A DNA stretch of 40,753 bases, taken from contig JAVHLY010000021.1 of NCBI GenBank assembly GCA_031081585.1, forward strand, positions 12,675 through 53,427, read 5' to 3'. The notes beneath the pieces are model-generated. The model ran no database searches, had not been told where the DNA came from, and worked only from the letters and a program-made list of their open reading frames with translations. The first letter of the stretch is position 1, and every line of letters starts with the position of its first letter. The translations under genes were made by a program, and so were the position numbers. Shown here in pieces: positions 9,257-17,159 of the stretch. This DNA is from Armatimonadota bacterium (GTDB lineage Bacteria; Sysuimicrobiota; Sysuimicrobiia; Sysuimicrobiales; Humicultoraceae).

Positions 9257-11134
9257 TCAGGAGGAGGACGTCTCCGGTTCAGGTGCAGGACGGGCAGCCG
9301 TGCGGGCGGCGGCCTGCCGCGCCGTCAGCAGCCCGCACAGCGCCAGCCCCCCGAGCGAGGCCGCCCAGGAGGGATGGAAGAGCAGTGCGGCCCCCGCCAC
9401 CAGGACCAGGCGCTCCAGTGGCCGGAGGGGGCGCAGGAGGAAACCCATGGCCCCGGCCGAGAGGAAGACCACCCCCACCGCCGCCGTGGTGACGTGCAGC
9501 AGGATGTCCAGGGGATCGCCGCGCAGCAGCAGGGTGGGGATGACGACGAAGCCAAACGGCACCAGGTAGCCGGAGAGCGTCATCTTCATCCCGGCGAGCC
9601 CCGTCTCCATCCAGTTGGAGCCGGCGATGGCCGAGGCGGTGAAGAGCGCCATCCCCTCCGGCGGCGTGATGGTGGCCAGCACCGAGTAGTAGAAGATGAA
9701 GAGGTGCGCCGCCAGCGGCGGGATCCCCACCTGCTCCAGCGCGGGCGCGACCGTGGCGGCGGCGATGAGGTAGGAGGCGGTGGTAGGCAAGGCGAGGCCC
9801 AGCAGCAGCGTGGCCAGGACGACCAGGGCAAGCAGGACGAGGACGTTGCCACCGGCGGCCTGGACCGCCAGCGTCGAGAACTTCACGCCGATGCCGGTGA
9901 AGACAATCATGGAGAAGATCAGCGCCGAGGCGGCGGTACCCATCGCCGCCTCCAGCGTGCGCACGCCGCCGTCCGCCAGCGCACCGGCGAGGCCCCGCAG
10001 TCCCAGGCGTGTGGCCGGGTGGAGGGCGGCGACCAGCGCGGTCACCACCACGGCCACCGCCGCCGCCCGGGGCGCGTACCACCCCGTCAACACCAGGTAG
10101 ACCAGCACGACGAGCGGCAGCAGCAGGTGACCGCGGCGGGCCAGGGCCTGGCGCACGGGCAGGAAGCCCTGGTCGAGTTCCGACCGGCTCAGGCCACGCA
10201 GCCCGAGCGCCCCGGCCACGAAGTAGACGGAAGCGCCGACCCCCAGGTAGTAGAGCAGAGCGGGGAGGAGGGCCGCCGAGGCCACGTCAACGTAGCGCAC
10301 CCGCAGCAGCTCGACGATGAGGAAGGCTGCGGCCCCCATCACCGGCGGCATGAGCTGGCCGCCGGCCGAGGAGGCCAGCTCGATACCGGCAGCTAGCGGC
10401 GGGGGGAAGCCGTAGCGCTTCATCAGCGGGATGGTGACGGCGCCGTCAATGGCCACGTTGGCCGGCGCCGAGCCGGAGACCATCCCGAAGCCCAGGCTGC
10501 CGAGCACCGAGACCTGCGCCGGGCCCCCGCGCACACGGCCAGCCACCCGCATCGCCAGCGTGCTCAGCAGGTCGGCGATCCCCGCCCGGGCGACGAACTC
10601 CCCCAGCACCACGAAGGTGATGATATAGGTGGCCGCCACGCCCAGCGGCAGGCTCCACAGCCCGTCGGGCGTCAGGTAGAGGTAGCCCAGCACGTTGGCC
10701 AGGCTGAAGCCGGCGTGCCCCCAGTTGCCGGGGATGGCCCGCCCGAAGAGGGCATAGGCCACCATGAGGAGGACGAGGGCTGGCAGGACCCAGCCGATGA
10801 GCCGCCGGGTGGCCTCGAGCACCACCAGCACGAGCAGGGCCGCCAGCACAAGCTGCCCGCGCGTGGCGATCCCGGCCTGGTAGGCGATCCGTTCGTGGGC
10901 CAGGATGACGTAGCCCGTCCCCACGACCGCGAGCAGCGCCAGTACCGTCTCCGCGGGGCGCAGCCGCCCCGCCCGCGCCATGGGCCCGAGGAAGACCAGC
11001 AGGAGGGCGAAGAGCAGGAAGAGCCCGCGCTGGACGAAGAGGTCCATCCCGCCCCGCCAGGCGGCGGCCAGGAAGACCAGGGCAAAGGCGAGCGCCGTCC
11101 CCCGGCAGGCGAGGGCGAGGAGACGGGACATCAT
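9257..11134 (-). CDS. TRAP transporter fused permease (TAXI-type, DctQM)
   Basis: Sodium-coupled TRAP permease of about 625 residues in which the small (4-TM) and large (12-TM) membrane subunits are fused, as is usual for TAXI systems. The N-terminal part is a run of hydrophobic helices. The large-subunit core carries GSLGFGMVSGSAPANVAIDG and SSAGGQLMPPVMGAAAFL, both typical of TRAP large subunits, and later LGLALPTTASYL and ITPPEGMALF. Two adjacent ATGs (11134, 11131) follow GTGAGGGCGG. It works with the binding protein encoded just upstream and is probably the last gene of the catabolic operon. The substrate is likely a carboxylate or sugar acid (inference). Confidence 0.92.
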   Translation of the reverse strand: MMSRLLALACRGTALAFALVFLAAAWRGGMDLFVQRGLFLLFALLLVFLGPMARAGRLRPAETVLALLAVVGTGYVILAHERIAYQAGIATRGQLVLAALLVLVVLEATRRLIGWVLPALVLLMVAYALFGRAIPGNWGHAGFSLANVLGYLYLTPDGLWSLPLGVAATYIITFVVLGEFVARAGIADLLSTLAMRVAGRVRGGPAQVSVLGSLGFGMVSGSAPANVAIDGAVTIPLMKRYGFPPPLAAGIELASSAGGQLMPPVMGAAAFLIVELLRVRYVDVASAALLPALLYYLGVGASVYFVAGALGLRGLSRSELDQGFLPVRQALARRGHLLLPLVVLVYLVLTGWYAPRAAAVAVVVTALVAALHPATRLGLRGLAGALADGGVRTLEAAMGTAASALIFSMIVFTGIGVKFSTLAVQAAGGNVLVLLALVVLATLLLGLALPTTASYLIAAATVAPALEQVGIPPLAAHLFIFYYSVLATITPPEGMALFTASAIAGSNWMETGLAGMKMTLSGYLVPFGFVVIPTLLLRGDPLDILLHVTTAAVGVVFLSAGAMGFLLRPLRPLERLVLVAGAALLFHPSWAASLGGLALCGLLTARQAAARTAARPAPEPETSSS

Positions 11135-11223
11135 CGGCCCGCCCTCACGACGGCCCACGCCCGGGCAGTGGCGCGCGGGCCCGCACCGGTGCCCCGCGCC
11201 CGTGGGTGACCATCACCAGCCCC

Positions 11224-12252
11224 CTACCGCGGCAGGCCGGCCGGCGGCTGCATGGAGGCCGGGACGCGCACCCCCACCTCGCGGTAGTAGCGCAGCGCGC
11301 CGGGGTGGAGCGGGTAGCCGGTCTCCAGCACCGTGCGCGGCGTGAGGCCCTCGGCCGGCTTGTAGATGCTCACCACCGTGGCGAAGTTGTCGAAGACCGC
11401 CTTGGTGATGCGGTAGACCAGGTCGGCCTCCAGGTCATGCCGCGCCGCCATCACCGCCCAGGGGGCCAGCACCCGCGCCCGGCCGGCGCCCCGGTAGGCC
11501 TCGCTGAAGTCGGCCTCCGCCACCGGGACCTGCGGCAGACGCTCCCGCACCAGCGCCACCTCCTCGTCGGTGAGGGACAGCACGCGCAACGGCTCGCGCA
11601 GTCCCACCTCGCCGTAGGGCGGCGCAATCCCGCCGGCCACGACGGCGTCGATGTCTCCGCTCTGCAGCCCCGCCGCGGCCTCGCTGTGCGGGAAGTGGTA
11701 GAGGCGGGAGGGACGGATGCGCAGGACCTCGAGCAGCCGCGTCCCCACCGCCTCGGCCAGGGAGCCGCGGGTGAGCACGTTGATACGTTTCCCGTTCAGG
11801 TCGGCGAAGCCACGGATGCCGCTGGCCTGCTTGGCGATGAAGTGGACGTAGAGCGGCGGATTGGTCGGGTACATCTGCAGCGGGAACTTCCGCGCGTCGG
11901 TGTACGGTGGCCGGCGCTCCAGCACCTGGAAGCCGTCCACCGTCACCACCACGGCGATGTCGCCCAGCCCCTGGGCCAGGCGTTGCGCGTTGGCGCCGTA
12001 TCCCGGGGTCCCCTGCACCGTTGGCACGGCCACCCCGCGCAGGTGGTCGAGGATCACCTGGTGGAGGCCGACCGCCTGCTGGTACCCGGCGCCGCCCACC
12101 ACGCCGCCCAGGATGGTGAGGCGGACCTGCGCCGCCGCCGGCCCGACGACCGCAAGCAGGAGCGTCAGGACGGCGGGGAGCACCGGGCCGCCCCAGCCCC
12201 GCGAGCGTGCGCCCCCGCTCACCTCAGCATACCGCCACCTGCCGTGCCTCAT
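11224..12252 (-). CDS. TAXI-family TRAP solute-binding protein
   Basis: Secreted or periplasmic substrate-binding protein for the TRAP permease downstream, 342 residues. A signal peptide is visible (Arg-rich start, hydrophobic LPAVLTLLLAVVG, cleavage near AAA-QV). The mature part has the TAXI pattern: LTILGGVVGGAGYQQAVGL at the start, TPGYGANAQRLAQG, then a domain with FADLNGKRINV and LQSGDIDAVVAGG. The ATG at 12252 is chosen because AGGGGGGAG precedes it directly; an upstream ATG at 12279 lacks this. It lies 23 bases after the lacI-type gene. Confidence 0.9.
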   Translation of the reverse strand: MRHGRWRYAEVSGGARSRGWGGPVLPAVLTLLLAVVGPAAAQVRLTILGGVVGGAGYQQAVGLHQVILDHLRGVAVPTVQGTPGYGANAQRLAQGLGDIAVVVTVDGFQVLERRPPYTDARKFPLQMYPTNPPLYVHFIAKQASGIRGFADLNGKRINVLTRGSLAEAVGTRLLEVLRIRPSRLYHFPHSEAAAGLQSGDIDAVVAGGIAPPYGEVGLREPLRVLSLTDEEVALVRERLPQVPVAEADFSEAYRGAGRARVLAPWAVMAARHDLEADLVYRITKAVFDNFATVVSIYKPAEGLTPRTVLETGYPLHPGALRYYREVGVRVPASMQPPAGLPR

Positions 12253-12275
12253 GCGCTCCCCCCTCTCCACACCGC

Positions 12276-13307
12276 TCATCCTGACCCCGCCCCGCGCGTC
12301 GCCATGGCCCGCGACGGAGGCGCGGTACTCTCCCGGACGATCAGGCGCGGACGCAGCACCACACCGCGGCCCGCGCCACCATCTCGCAGCTGCAGCAGCA
12401 ACTCCAGGGCGCGCCGCCCCAGCTCGTCCATCGGGATGTGCACCGAGGTGAGGGCCGGCACGGTCACCGCGGCCAGCGGGGTGTCGTCGAACCCCACGAC
12501 CGACACGTCCCCCGGGACGCCCACGCCGCGTTCGTACAGCGCGCGGATGGCGCCCACTGCCGCCTGGTCGTTGGGGGCCACGAGGGCCGTCGGTGGCGGC
12601 CCCTGTGCCCACAGCCGCTCCACCCCGCGGCGGCCGCCCGCCGGGGTGAAGTCGGCCGGCACGACGTAGCGGGACGCCACGCGCACGCCGGCGTGGCGCA
12701 GCGCCCGGCGGTAGCCGGTGAGGCGGTCGCGTGCCGAGGTCGAGCCCGCCGGGCCGACCAGGCAGGCGATGCGCCGGTGCCCCAGCGCCAGGAGGTGGCG
12801 CGTGGCCAGGGCGCCCGCCGCGACGTTGTCCACGCGCACCGACGGCACCCGCGCCGGATGCCGCCCGATGGCCACGACCGGCAGCCGGCCCCCCAGCACG
12901 GTCAGGTCGGCCGGACCGAAGGCCCCGCCGGCTACGACCAGGCCGTCCACGCGCCGCTCCGCCAGCATCTGCAGGGCTGCGCGCTGCCGCTCCGGCCGAC
13001 GGTCGGTGTTGCACAGGATGACGGCCAGCCCACGCTGCCAGGCCGCGTCCTCGATCCCGCGGAGGATGACGGCGTAGTACGGGTTGCTCACGTCGGGGAC
13101 GAGCAGGCCCACGGCGCTCGTGGCCCGGCGGAGGAGGCTGCGCGCCACCATGTTGGGCAGGTAGCCCAGCCCGCGCGCCGCCTGCAGCACCCGTGCCCGC
13201 ACCTCCGGCCGCACCGGGTGCGGCGTCCCGTTGAGCACGCGGGAAACCGTGGCCGGCGAGACCCCGGCGCGGGCGGCCACGTCGACGATGGTGGCGGGGC
13301 GGGTCAT
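12276..13307 (-). CDS. LacI-family transcriptional regulator
   Basis: A 343-residue repressor-type regulator. The N-terminal helix-turn-helix and hinge read TIVDVAARAGVSPATVSRVL (6-25) and NMVARSLLRR. The rest is a periplasmic-binding-protein-like effector domain (VGLLVPDVSNPYYAVILRGI, VDGLVVAGG, VSVVGFDDTPLAAVTVPALT). It lies between the zinc dehydrogenase gene (10 bases upstream) and the TAXI gene, so it very likely controls this catabolic and uptake operon in response to a sugar-like ligand. No palindromic operator was found nearby; the operon's upstream end is missing (see the junction near 16640). Confidence 0.94.
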   Translation of the reverse strand: MTRPATIVDVAARAGVSPATVSRVLNGTPHPVRPEVRARVLQAARGLGYLPNMVARSLLRRATSAVGLLVPDVSNPYYAVILRGIEDAAWQRGLAVILCNTDRRPERQRAALQMLAERRVDGLVVAGGAFGPADLTVLGGRLPVVAIGRHPARVPSVRVDNVAAGALATRHLLALGHRRIACLVGPAGSTSARDRLTGYRRALRHAGVRVASRYVVPADFTPAGGRRGVERLWAQGPPPTALVAPNDQAAVGAIRALYERGVGVPGDVSVVGFDDTPLAAVTVPALTSVHIPMDELGRRALELLLQLRDGGAGRGVVLRPRLIVRESTAPPSRAMATRGAGSG

Positions 13308-13317
13308 CGCTGCGGGT

Positions 13318-14421
13318 CTAGACCGTGACGACCACCTTGATGGCGTCGTCCAGCCGCCGGGCCGCCGTCTCCAGCGCCTGCGGCAGCTGGTCGAGGGGGA
13401 AACGGTGGGTGATGAAAGGGCGTCCGGAGATCTTGCCCTGGGCCATGAGCGCCAGCCCCCGCCTGACCGCGCCGCGCCCCTCCCCGCGGATCCCGTAGAG
13501 GGTGATGTTGTGCCGCACCAGGTGAGCGGTGTCCACCGGGACGGGATCGCGGCTGAAGGCGGCCAGGCAGATGCGCCCGCCCCGCTTCGTGGCGTAGAGT
13601 GCCTCGTTCACAGCGTTGGGGGCGCCCGCGCACTCCAGCACCAGATCCACCCCCAGCCCGTCGGTGAGGCGCCGGACCTCCTGCACCACGTCGGCCTCGC
13701 GCACGTTGATCGTGTGGTCCGCCCCGAGCTCCCGTCCCAACCGCAGGCGGTTCTCCCGCGTGCCGGTGAGGATGACCTCGGCCCCGAGCGCCTTCCCGCA
13801 GGCCACGCCCATGAGCCCGATCGGCCCCGGCCCCGTGACCAGCAGCGTCTCCCCGGCGACCGGCCCGCCCAGCGTGTCCAGGCCGTACAGGGCCGTCCCG
13901 GCGGTGACGATGAGCGTCGCCTCGTCGAACGGGAGGTGGTCGGGCAGACGGAAGAGGGTGTTCACGCGGTTCACCGCGTACTCGGCGAAGCCGCCGTCGG
14001 TGGTGAAGCCGTTGGCGCGGTGGCCGCGGCCGCGGAAGGAGTAGTTCAGGCAGGCCGTGTACATGCCGTGGCGGCAGCGCTCGCACCGCCCGCACCCGGC
14101 GTGGACCTCGACGACCACCCGGTCGCCCACGCGGAACTCGTCGACGTCCGGCCCGAGCGCCGCCACCGTGCCCACGTACTCGTGCCCCAGCACGTGCCCC
14201 TTGTGGAAGGGGAGCTCCCCCTCGATGAGGGCGGGGAGGCCGTGGTGGAGGATCTCCAGGTCGGTGGCGCAGACCGCCACAGCCGCCACCTTGACCAGCA
14301 CCTCCGCAGGCCCCGGCCGCGGGACCGGCTTCGTCACCCGCTGCAGTTCCCCGGGACCTCCGAGGGCCCAGGCCGTCATCGTCTCGGGGATGCGCCCCAC
14401 GTCAGCCGTCCGCGCCTGCAT
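13318..14421 (-). CDS. zinc-dependent alcohol/polyol dehydrogenase (MDR)
   Basis: A 367-residue medium-chain dehydrogenase with a complete zinc apparatus: catalytic ligands Cys51 and His80-Glu81 (LGHEYVG), structural-zinc cysteines 110, 113, 116 and 124 (CGRCERCRHGMYTAC), and a Rossmann GPGPIG (197-202). Such enzymes oxidise secondary alcohols of polyols or sugar acids with NAD(P). The ATG at 14421 follows GGGAGGG by 8 bases. It sits between the UPF0261 gene and the lacI gene in one operon and probably oxidises the substrate imported by the TRAP system (inference). Unlike the dehydrogenase at 3.7 kb, nothing in its active site is missing. Confidence 0.93.
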   Translation of the reverse strand: MQARTADVGRIPETMTAWALGGPGELQRVTKPVPRPGPAEVLVKVAAVAVCATDLEILHHGLPALIEGELPFHKGHVLGHEYVGTVAALGPDVDEFRVGDRVVVEVHAGCGRCERCRHGMYTACLNYSFRGRGHRANGFTTDGGFAEYAVNRVNTLFRLPDHLPFDEATLIVTAGTALYGLDTLGGPVAGETLLVTGPGPIGLMGVACGKALGAEVILTGTRENRLRLGRELGADHTINVREADVVQEVRRLTDGLGVDLVLECAGAPNAVNEALYATKRGGRICLAAFSRDPVPVDTAHLVRHNITLYGIRGEGRGAVRRGLALMAQGKISGRPFITHRFPLDQLPQALETAARRLDDAIKVVVTV

Positions 14422-14453
14422 CGCCCGTCCCTCCCGCTCTCCCCCACCCGCGC

Positions 14454-15695
14454 TCACGTCGAGCTGGCAGCCGCTGATCCGCCGACCCGATGGCCCTCCA
14501 GGAAGTCGAGGAGGAGCCCGACGGCCGCGTCGGCGTAGCGCGGGTCGTTGAGGTCGGCGTCGAGCTCCACGTACCGCACGTCCTCCCCGCACGCCTCCCG
14601 GACGGCCCGCCGCAGGTGCTCGTTGGCGTCGGGATCGTGCAGGGCCCCACCCGGACTCCCCACTTCCGACCACCCCCGCAGCGGGTAGAGGAAGGCTGTG
14701 GGCCCGCGAGCCGCGTTCAGCCGCTCCGCCAGCAGCCCGCCGACGCGCGCCAGCTCCTCCCCCGTGGTCCGCACGTTGGTGTTGTACGGGTTGTGGCGGT
14801 GTGTGGGGCGCCCGCGGCAGCGCGCCGGGACCGTCTCTGGAGGCCCGAAAACGAAGTAATCCAGCCCACCGGGTCCCACGACCTGGGGGAGACCGGTGCG
14901 GCCGGCGGCCACCAGGCGCGGCCGGAGCGGCGCGTAGATGTCGTCCGCCCACACCTCGCCGAGCAGCTCGTGCGTCGTCAGGTCGAGGACACCGGCGAAG
15001 AGCCCGCGCTCGAGGAGGGTCTCCATGGCGCTCCCGCCGCACCCGGAGGCGTGGAAGGGCACCGGCTCGTACCCGCGCCGGCGAAGCCAGTCCATGGCCC
15101 GCTCCACCGCGCGCTGGGTGTTGCCGAGCGCGGTGAGCGCCACCGCCGGGGCCCACTCCTCCAGCGGCGGCCGGCCGGGCGGGGCAGGGAGGATCATGCC
15201 GGCCATCATCCCCGCCGCCCGTTCGAGGAGCGGACGGGTCAGGCGGTTCGGCCCGCCCAGCAGGTCGGCCACCGCCGGCAGCACGGCGATGTCGCTGCTG
15301 CCGAGGTAAGGGCGCAGGTTGCCCGAGGCCACCGTGGAGACGAGGAGCTTGGGCAGGCCGAGGGGCAGGTCGCGCATGGCCATGGCACCCGCGGTCGTGC
15401 CCTGGTTGCCGCCCAGCCCGACGACACCTGCCAGGTCCCCGGCCGCGTGCCAGGCCGCCAGCAGGCGCGCCGCCTCGCGCCCCACCACCGCCAGGGCCTC
15501 GTCCCGCCGCCCGGGCAGGCGCGCGGAGGCGGCGCGCACGACATCCACCTCACCGTCGTGGCGCGGCGTGGGGCGCAGCCCCACGTCCACCAGGCGCGGC
15601 ACCAGGCCGCGCACCCGCAGGCGGTCGGCCAGGTAGCGGGCCTCCTCCCCCTTCGTGTCCAGCGTGGCCACGACGGCCACGACCGGCGCGCTCAC
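14454..15695 (-). CDS. Tm-1-like ATP-binding protein (UPF0261)
   Basis: About 413 residues of the UPF0261 family, named after the tomato Tm-1 resistance protein. Seen are the N-terminal VVAVVATLDTKGEEARYLADRL segment, the glycine loop GVVGLGGNQGTTAGAMAMR, LPKLLVSTVASGNLRPYLGSS and HASGCGGSAMETLLERG, all family hallmarks. Bacterial members often sit in catabolic operons with aldolases, but I know of no established reaction. The GTG at 15695 overlaps the aldolase stop (GTGA) and is preferred; an in-frame GTG at 15710 is the alternative. Family firm, function unknown. Confidence 0.88.
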   Translation of the reverse strand: MSAPVVAVVATLDTKGEEARYLADRLRVRGLVPRLVDVGLRPTPRHDGEVDVVRAASARLPGRRDEALAVVGREAARLLAAWHAAGDLAGVVGLGGNQGTTAGAMAMRDLPLGLPKLLVSTVASGNLRPYLGSSDIAVLPAVADLLGGPNRLTRPLLERAAGMMAGMILPAPPGRPPLEEWAPAVALTALGNTQRAVERAMDWLRRRGYEPVPFHASGCGGSAMETLLERGLFAGVLDLTTHELLGEVWADDIYAPLRPRLVAAGRTGLPQVVGPGGLDYFVFGPPETVPARCRGRPTHRHNPYNTNVRTTGEELARVGGLLAERLNAARGPTAFLYPLRGWSEVGSPGGALHDPDANEHLRRAVREACGEDVRYVELDADLNDPRYADAAVGLLLDFLEGHRVGGSAAASST

Positions 15696-16324
15696 CGCTC
15701 CACCACCCACCGCCGCGCCGCGTCCGCCAGGAGGGCGGTGCGGGCGGCGTCCTCCAGGTACTGGGCCAGGTAGAAGGCGCTGCGCAGCGTGGGGCCCACC
15801 GTCACCGTGCCGTGCTCCGCCAGGATGGCCGCGGTGATGGCCGGGTCGGCGAACGCACGCCCCACCGCGTCGGCCAGCTCCTGCGACCCCGAGGGCGCGG
15901 GCGGGACGAGCGCCAGCTTGCCCCCCAGAAACGCCCGCGCCGCTCCGGTAAGGAGCGGCGGCAGGGCGTGCACGGCGGCGAAGGCCACCGTGTGCGGCGG
16001 GTGGAGGTGGGCGATGGCCCCCACGTCGGGTCGCCGGCGGTAGATGGCCAGGTGGAAGTGGCGCTCCTTGCTGGGGGCGCGGTCGCTGGCCTCCAGGACG
16101 TGGCCCTCCAGGTCCAGCAGGAGGACGTCCTCGACGGTCATGTCCCCCATGGCCAGCCCGGTGGCCTTGATGAGGATGCGGTCGGTGCCGGGGACGCGCA
16201 CGCTCAGGTTGCCGCTGATGCCGGGGACGAGGCCCATAGCGTAGGCGCGGTGCGCCACCGCCACCAGCTCCTCGCGCAGGCCGGCGACGGGGTCCACGGC
16301 CACGGGATCGGTCAGGGGCTCCAC
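15692..16324 (-). CDS. class II aldolase/adducin-family protein
   Basis: A 210-residue zinc-dependent aldolase or dehydratase of the fuculose-phosphate/ribulose-phosphate aldolase type. Seen are the phosphate/substrate loop GNLSVRVPG, SKERHFH with the catalytic Glu, the zinc ligand run HLHPPHTVAFA and the late zinc His in AEHGTVTVG. The GTG at 16324 overlaps the end of the creatininase fragment by 13 bases and gives the expected N-terminus; no better start was seen. It is probably an aldolase or epimerase in breakdown of the imported sugar acid. It overlaps the UPF0261 gene by four bases. Confidence 0.88.
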   Translation of the reverse strand: MEPLTDPVAVDPVAGLREELVAVAHRAYAMGLVPGISGNLSVRVPGTDRILIKATGLAMGDMTVEDVLLLDLEGHVLEASDRAPSKERHFHLAIYRRRPDVGAIAHLHPPHTVAFAAVHALPPLLTGAARAFLGGKLALVPPAPSGSQELADAVGRAFADPAITAAILAEHGTVTVGPTLRSAFYLAQYLEDAARTALLADAARRWVVER

Positions 16325-16640
16325 GCCCGCTCGGGAAAGTCGCGCCGGGTGATCTCCACCGGGAAGGTGCGCACCTCCTGGACGAAGTCGGCGAGGTGGC
16401 GGGCCATGCGGCGGAAGATCTCCTGCCCTTTCTCCGCCGTGGCCCGAAAGGGGTTGCCGATGGTGGCGGTGTCCGAGTACTCGTGGTGCTCCATGGGCAC
16501 CCAGATGTTCTCGGAGTCCTGGAAGATCACCGTCCCCGTCCCGTCCTTCTTGCTGAAGGCCGGGCCCATCCAGCGCGGGGCGTGGGCCCGGTCGGCGACG
16601 GCCACGGCCATGTTCACCAGCGCCGGGTGGACGGCCATGA
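16312..16640 (-). pseudogene. creatininase-family amidohydrolase, C-terminal fragment
   Basis: About 108 residues match the end of creatininase-family proteins: MAVHPALVNMAVAVADRA corresponds to the ETS-(x)-L-ALRPELV helix after the catalytic HAGE, and TATIGNPFRATAEKGQEIF to the conserved GdPtlATaekG segment. The N-terminal half, with the metal site and HAGE motif, is absent. Beyond about 16640 the sequence switches to an elongation factor P gene on the other strand. No family start or RBS is present. The stop overlaps the aldolase start, so it was once the upstream gene of the catabolic operon. Confidence 0.75.
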
Positions 16641-16960
16641 TGAACACGGAGACCTTCGACCAGGTCGCTGTGGAGCGAGCCCGGCTGGGCCGGGCGGCGG
16701 CCTTCCTCACCGAGGGGATGGTCCTGCCGGTGGAGTTTCACGAGGGCCGGCCGATCGGCGTGGTCTTCCCTGACATCGTCGAGGTGCGGGTGGTCGAGAC
16801 CGCGGCCCCCGCCCACGGGGCGGGCCCCGACACCGTCTGGAAGGAGGCGAAGCTGGAGAACGGGCTCACTGTCCAGGTCCCGCCGTTCATCGCTGCCGGC
16901 GAGTGGATTCGCGTGGAGGTGGAGACCGGGGCCTACGTCGAGCGGGCCAAGCGCAGGTAG
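16640..16960 (+). pseudogene. efp: elongation factor P, C-terminal domains only
   Basis: The reading frame from MNTETFDQ to EYV-like ending GAYVERAKRR is unmistakable EF-P: domain II onward with LTEGMVLPVEFHEGRPIGV, then VELKVVET-type IVEVRVVETA and the domain III motif ENGLTVQVPPFIAAGEWIRV. EF-P is normally about 185 residues; here about 75 N-terminal residues are missing, including domain I with the modified Lys/Arg loop that reaches the ribosome P site. There is no promoter or RBS; upstream sequence is the opposite-strand creatininase fragment. It could not work as EF-P, so an intact copy should exist elsewhere or the junction is an assembly error. Confidence 0.85.
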
Positions 16961-17159
16961 CCGCCTGGCGGTTCGGCTGCGCGGCCCGGCCCGGTCCGGC
17001 CTTGGTACCCTCCGCCATCGATGCCGCGGCGCGCGCCGGAGCTGTCGTCATTGCGTCATCCGGGGCCGCCAGTGCACGCGGGTGACTGCGGTGGGCTCGC
17101 TCATCGCGGCTCCCCTCTGCGTTGCCCAAGCTCGCACGCCGTAACCGCCAAGATGGCCT
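16961..17159. other. gap between efp fragment and MFS gene, nothing recognised
   Basis: The short open frames (for example one ending in AARAGAVVIASSGAASARG at 17085) have no support. No promoter-like AT-rich pair or T-tailed hairpin was seen between these converging genes. Confidence 0.5.

Noticed and set aside
16961-17085. Possible subtilase-like peptide (DAAARAGAVVIASSG)
   Set aside because: Too short, runs out of the efp fragment in another frame, and has no catalytic triad motifs around it.
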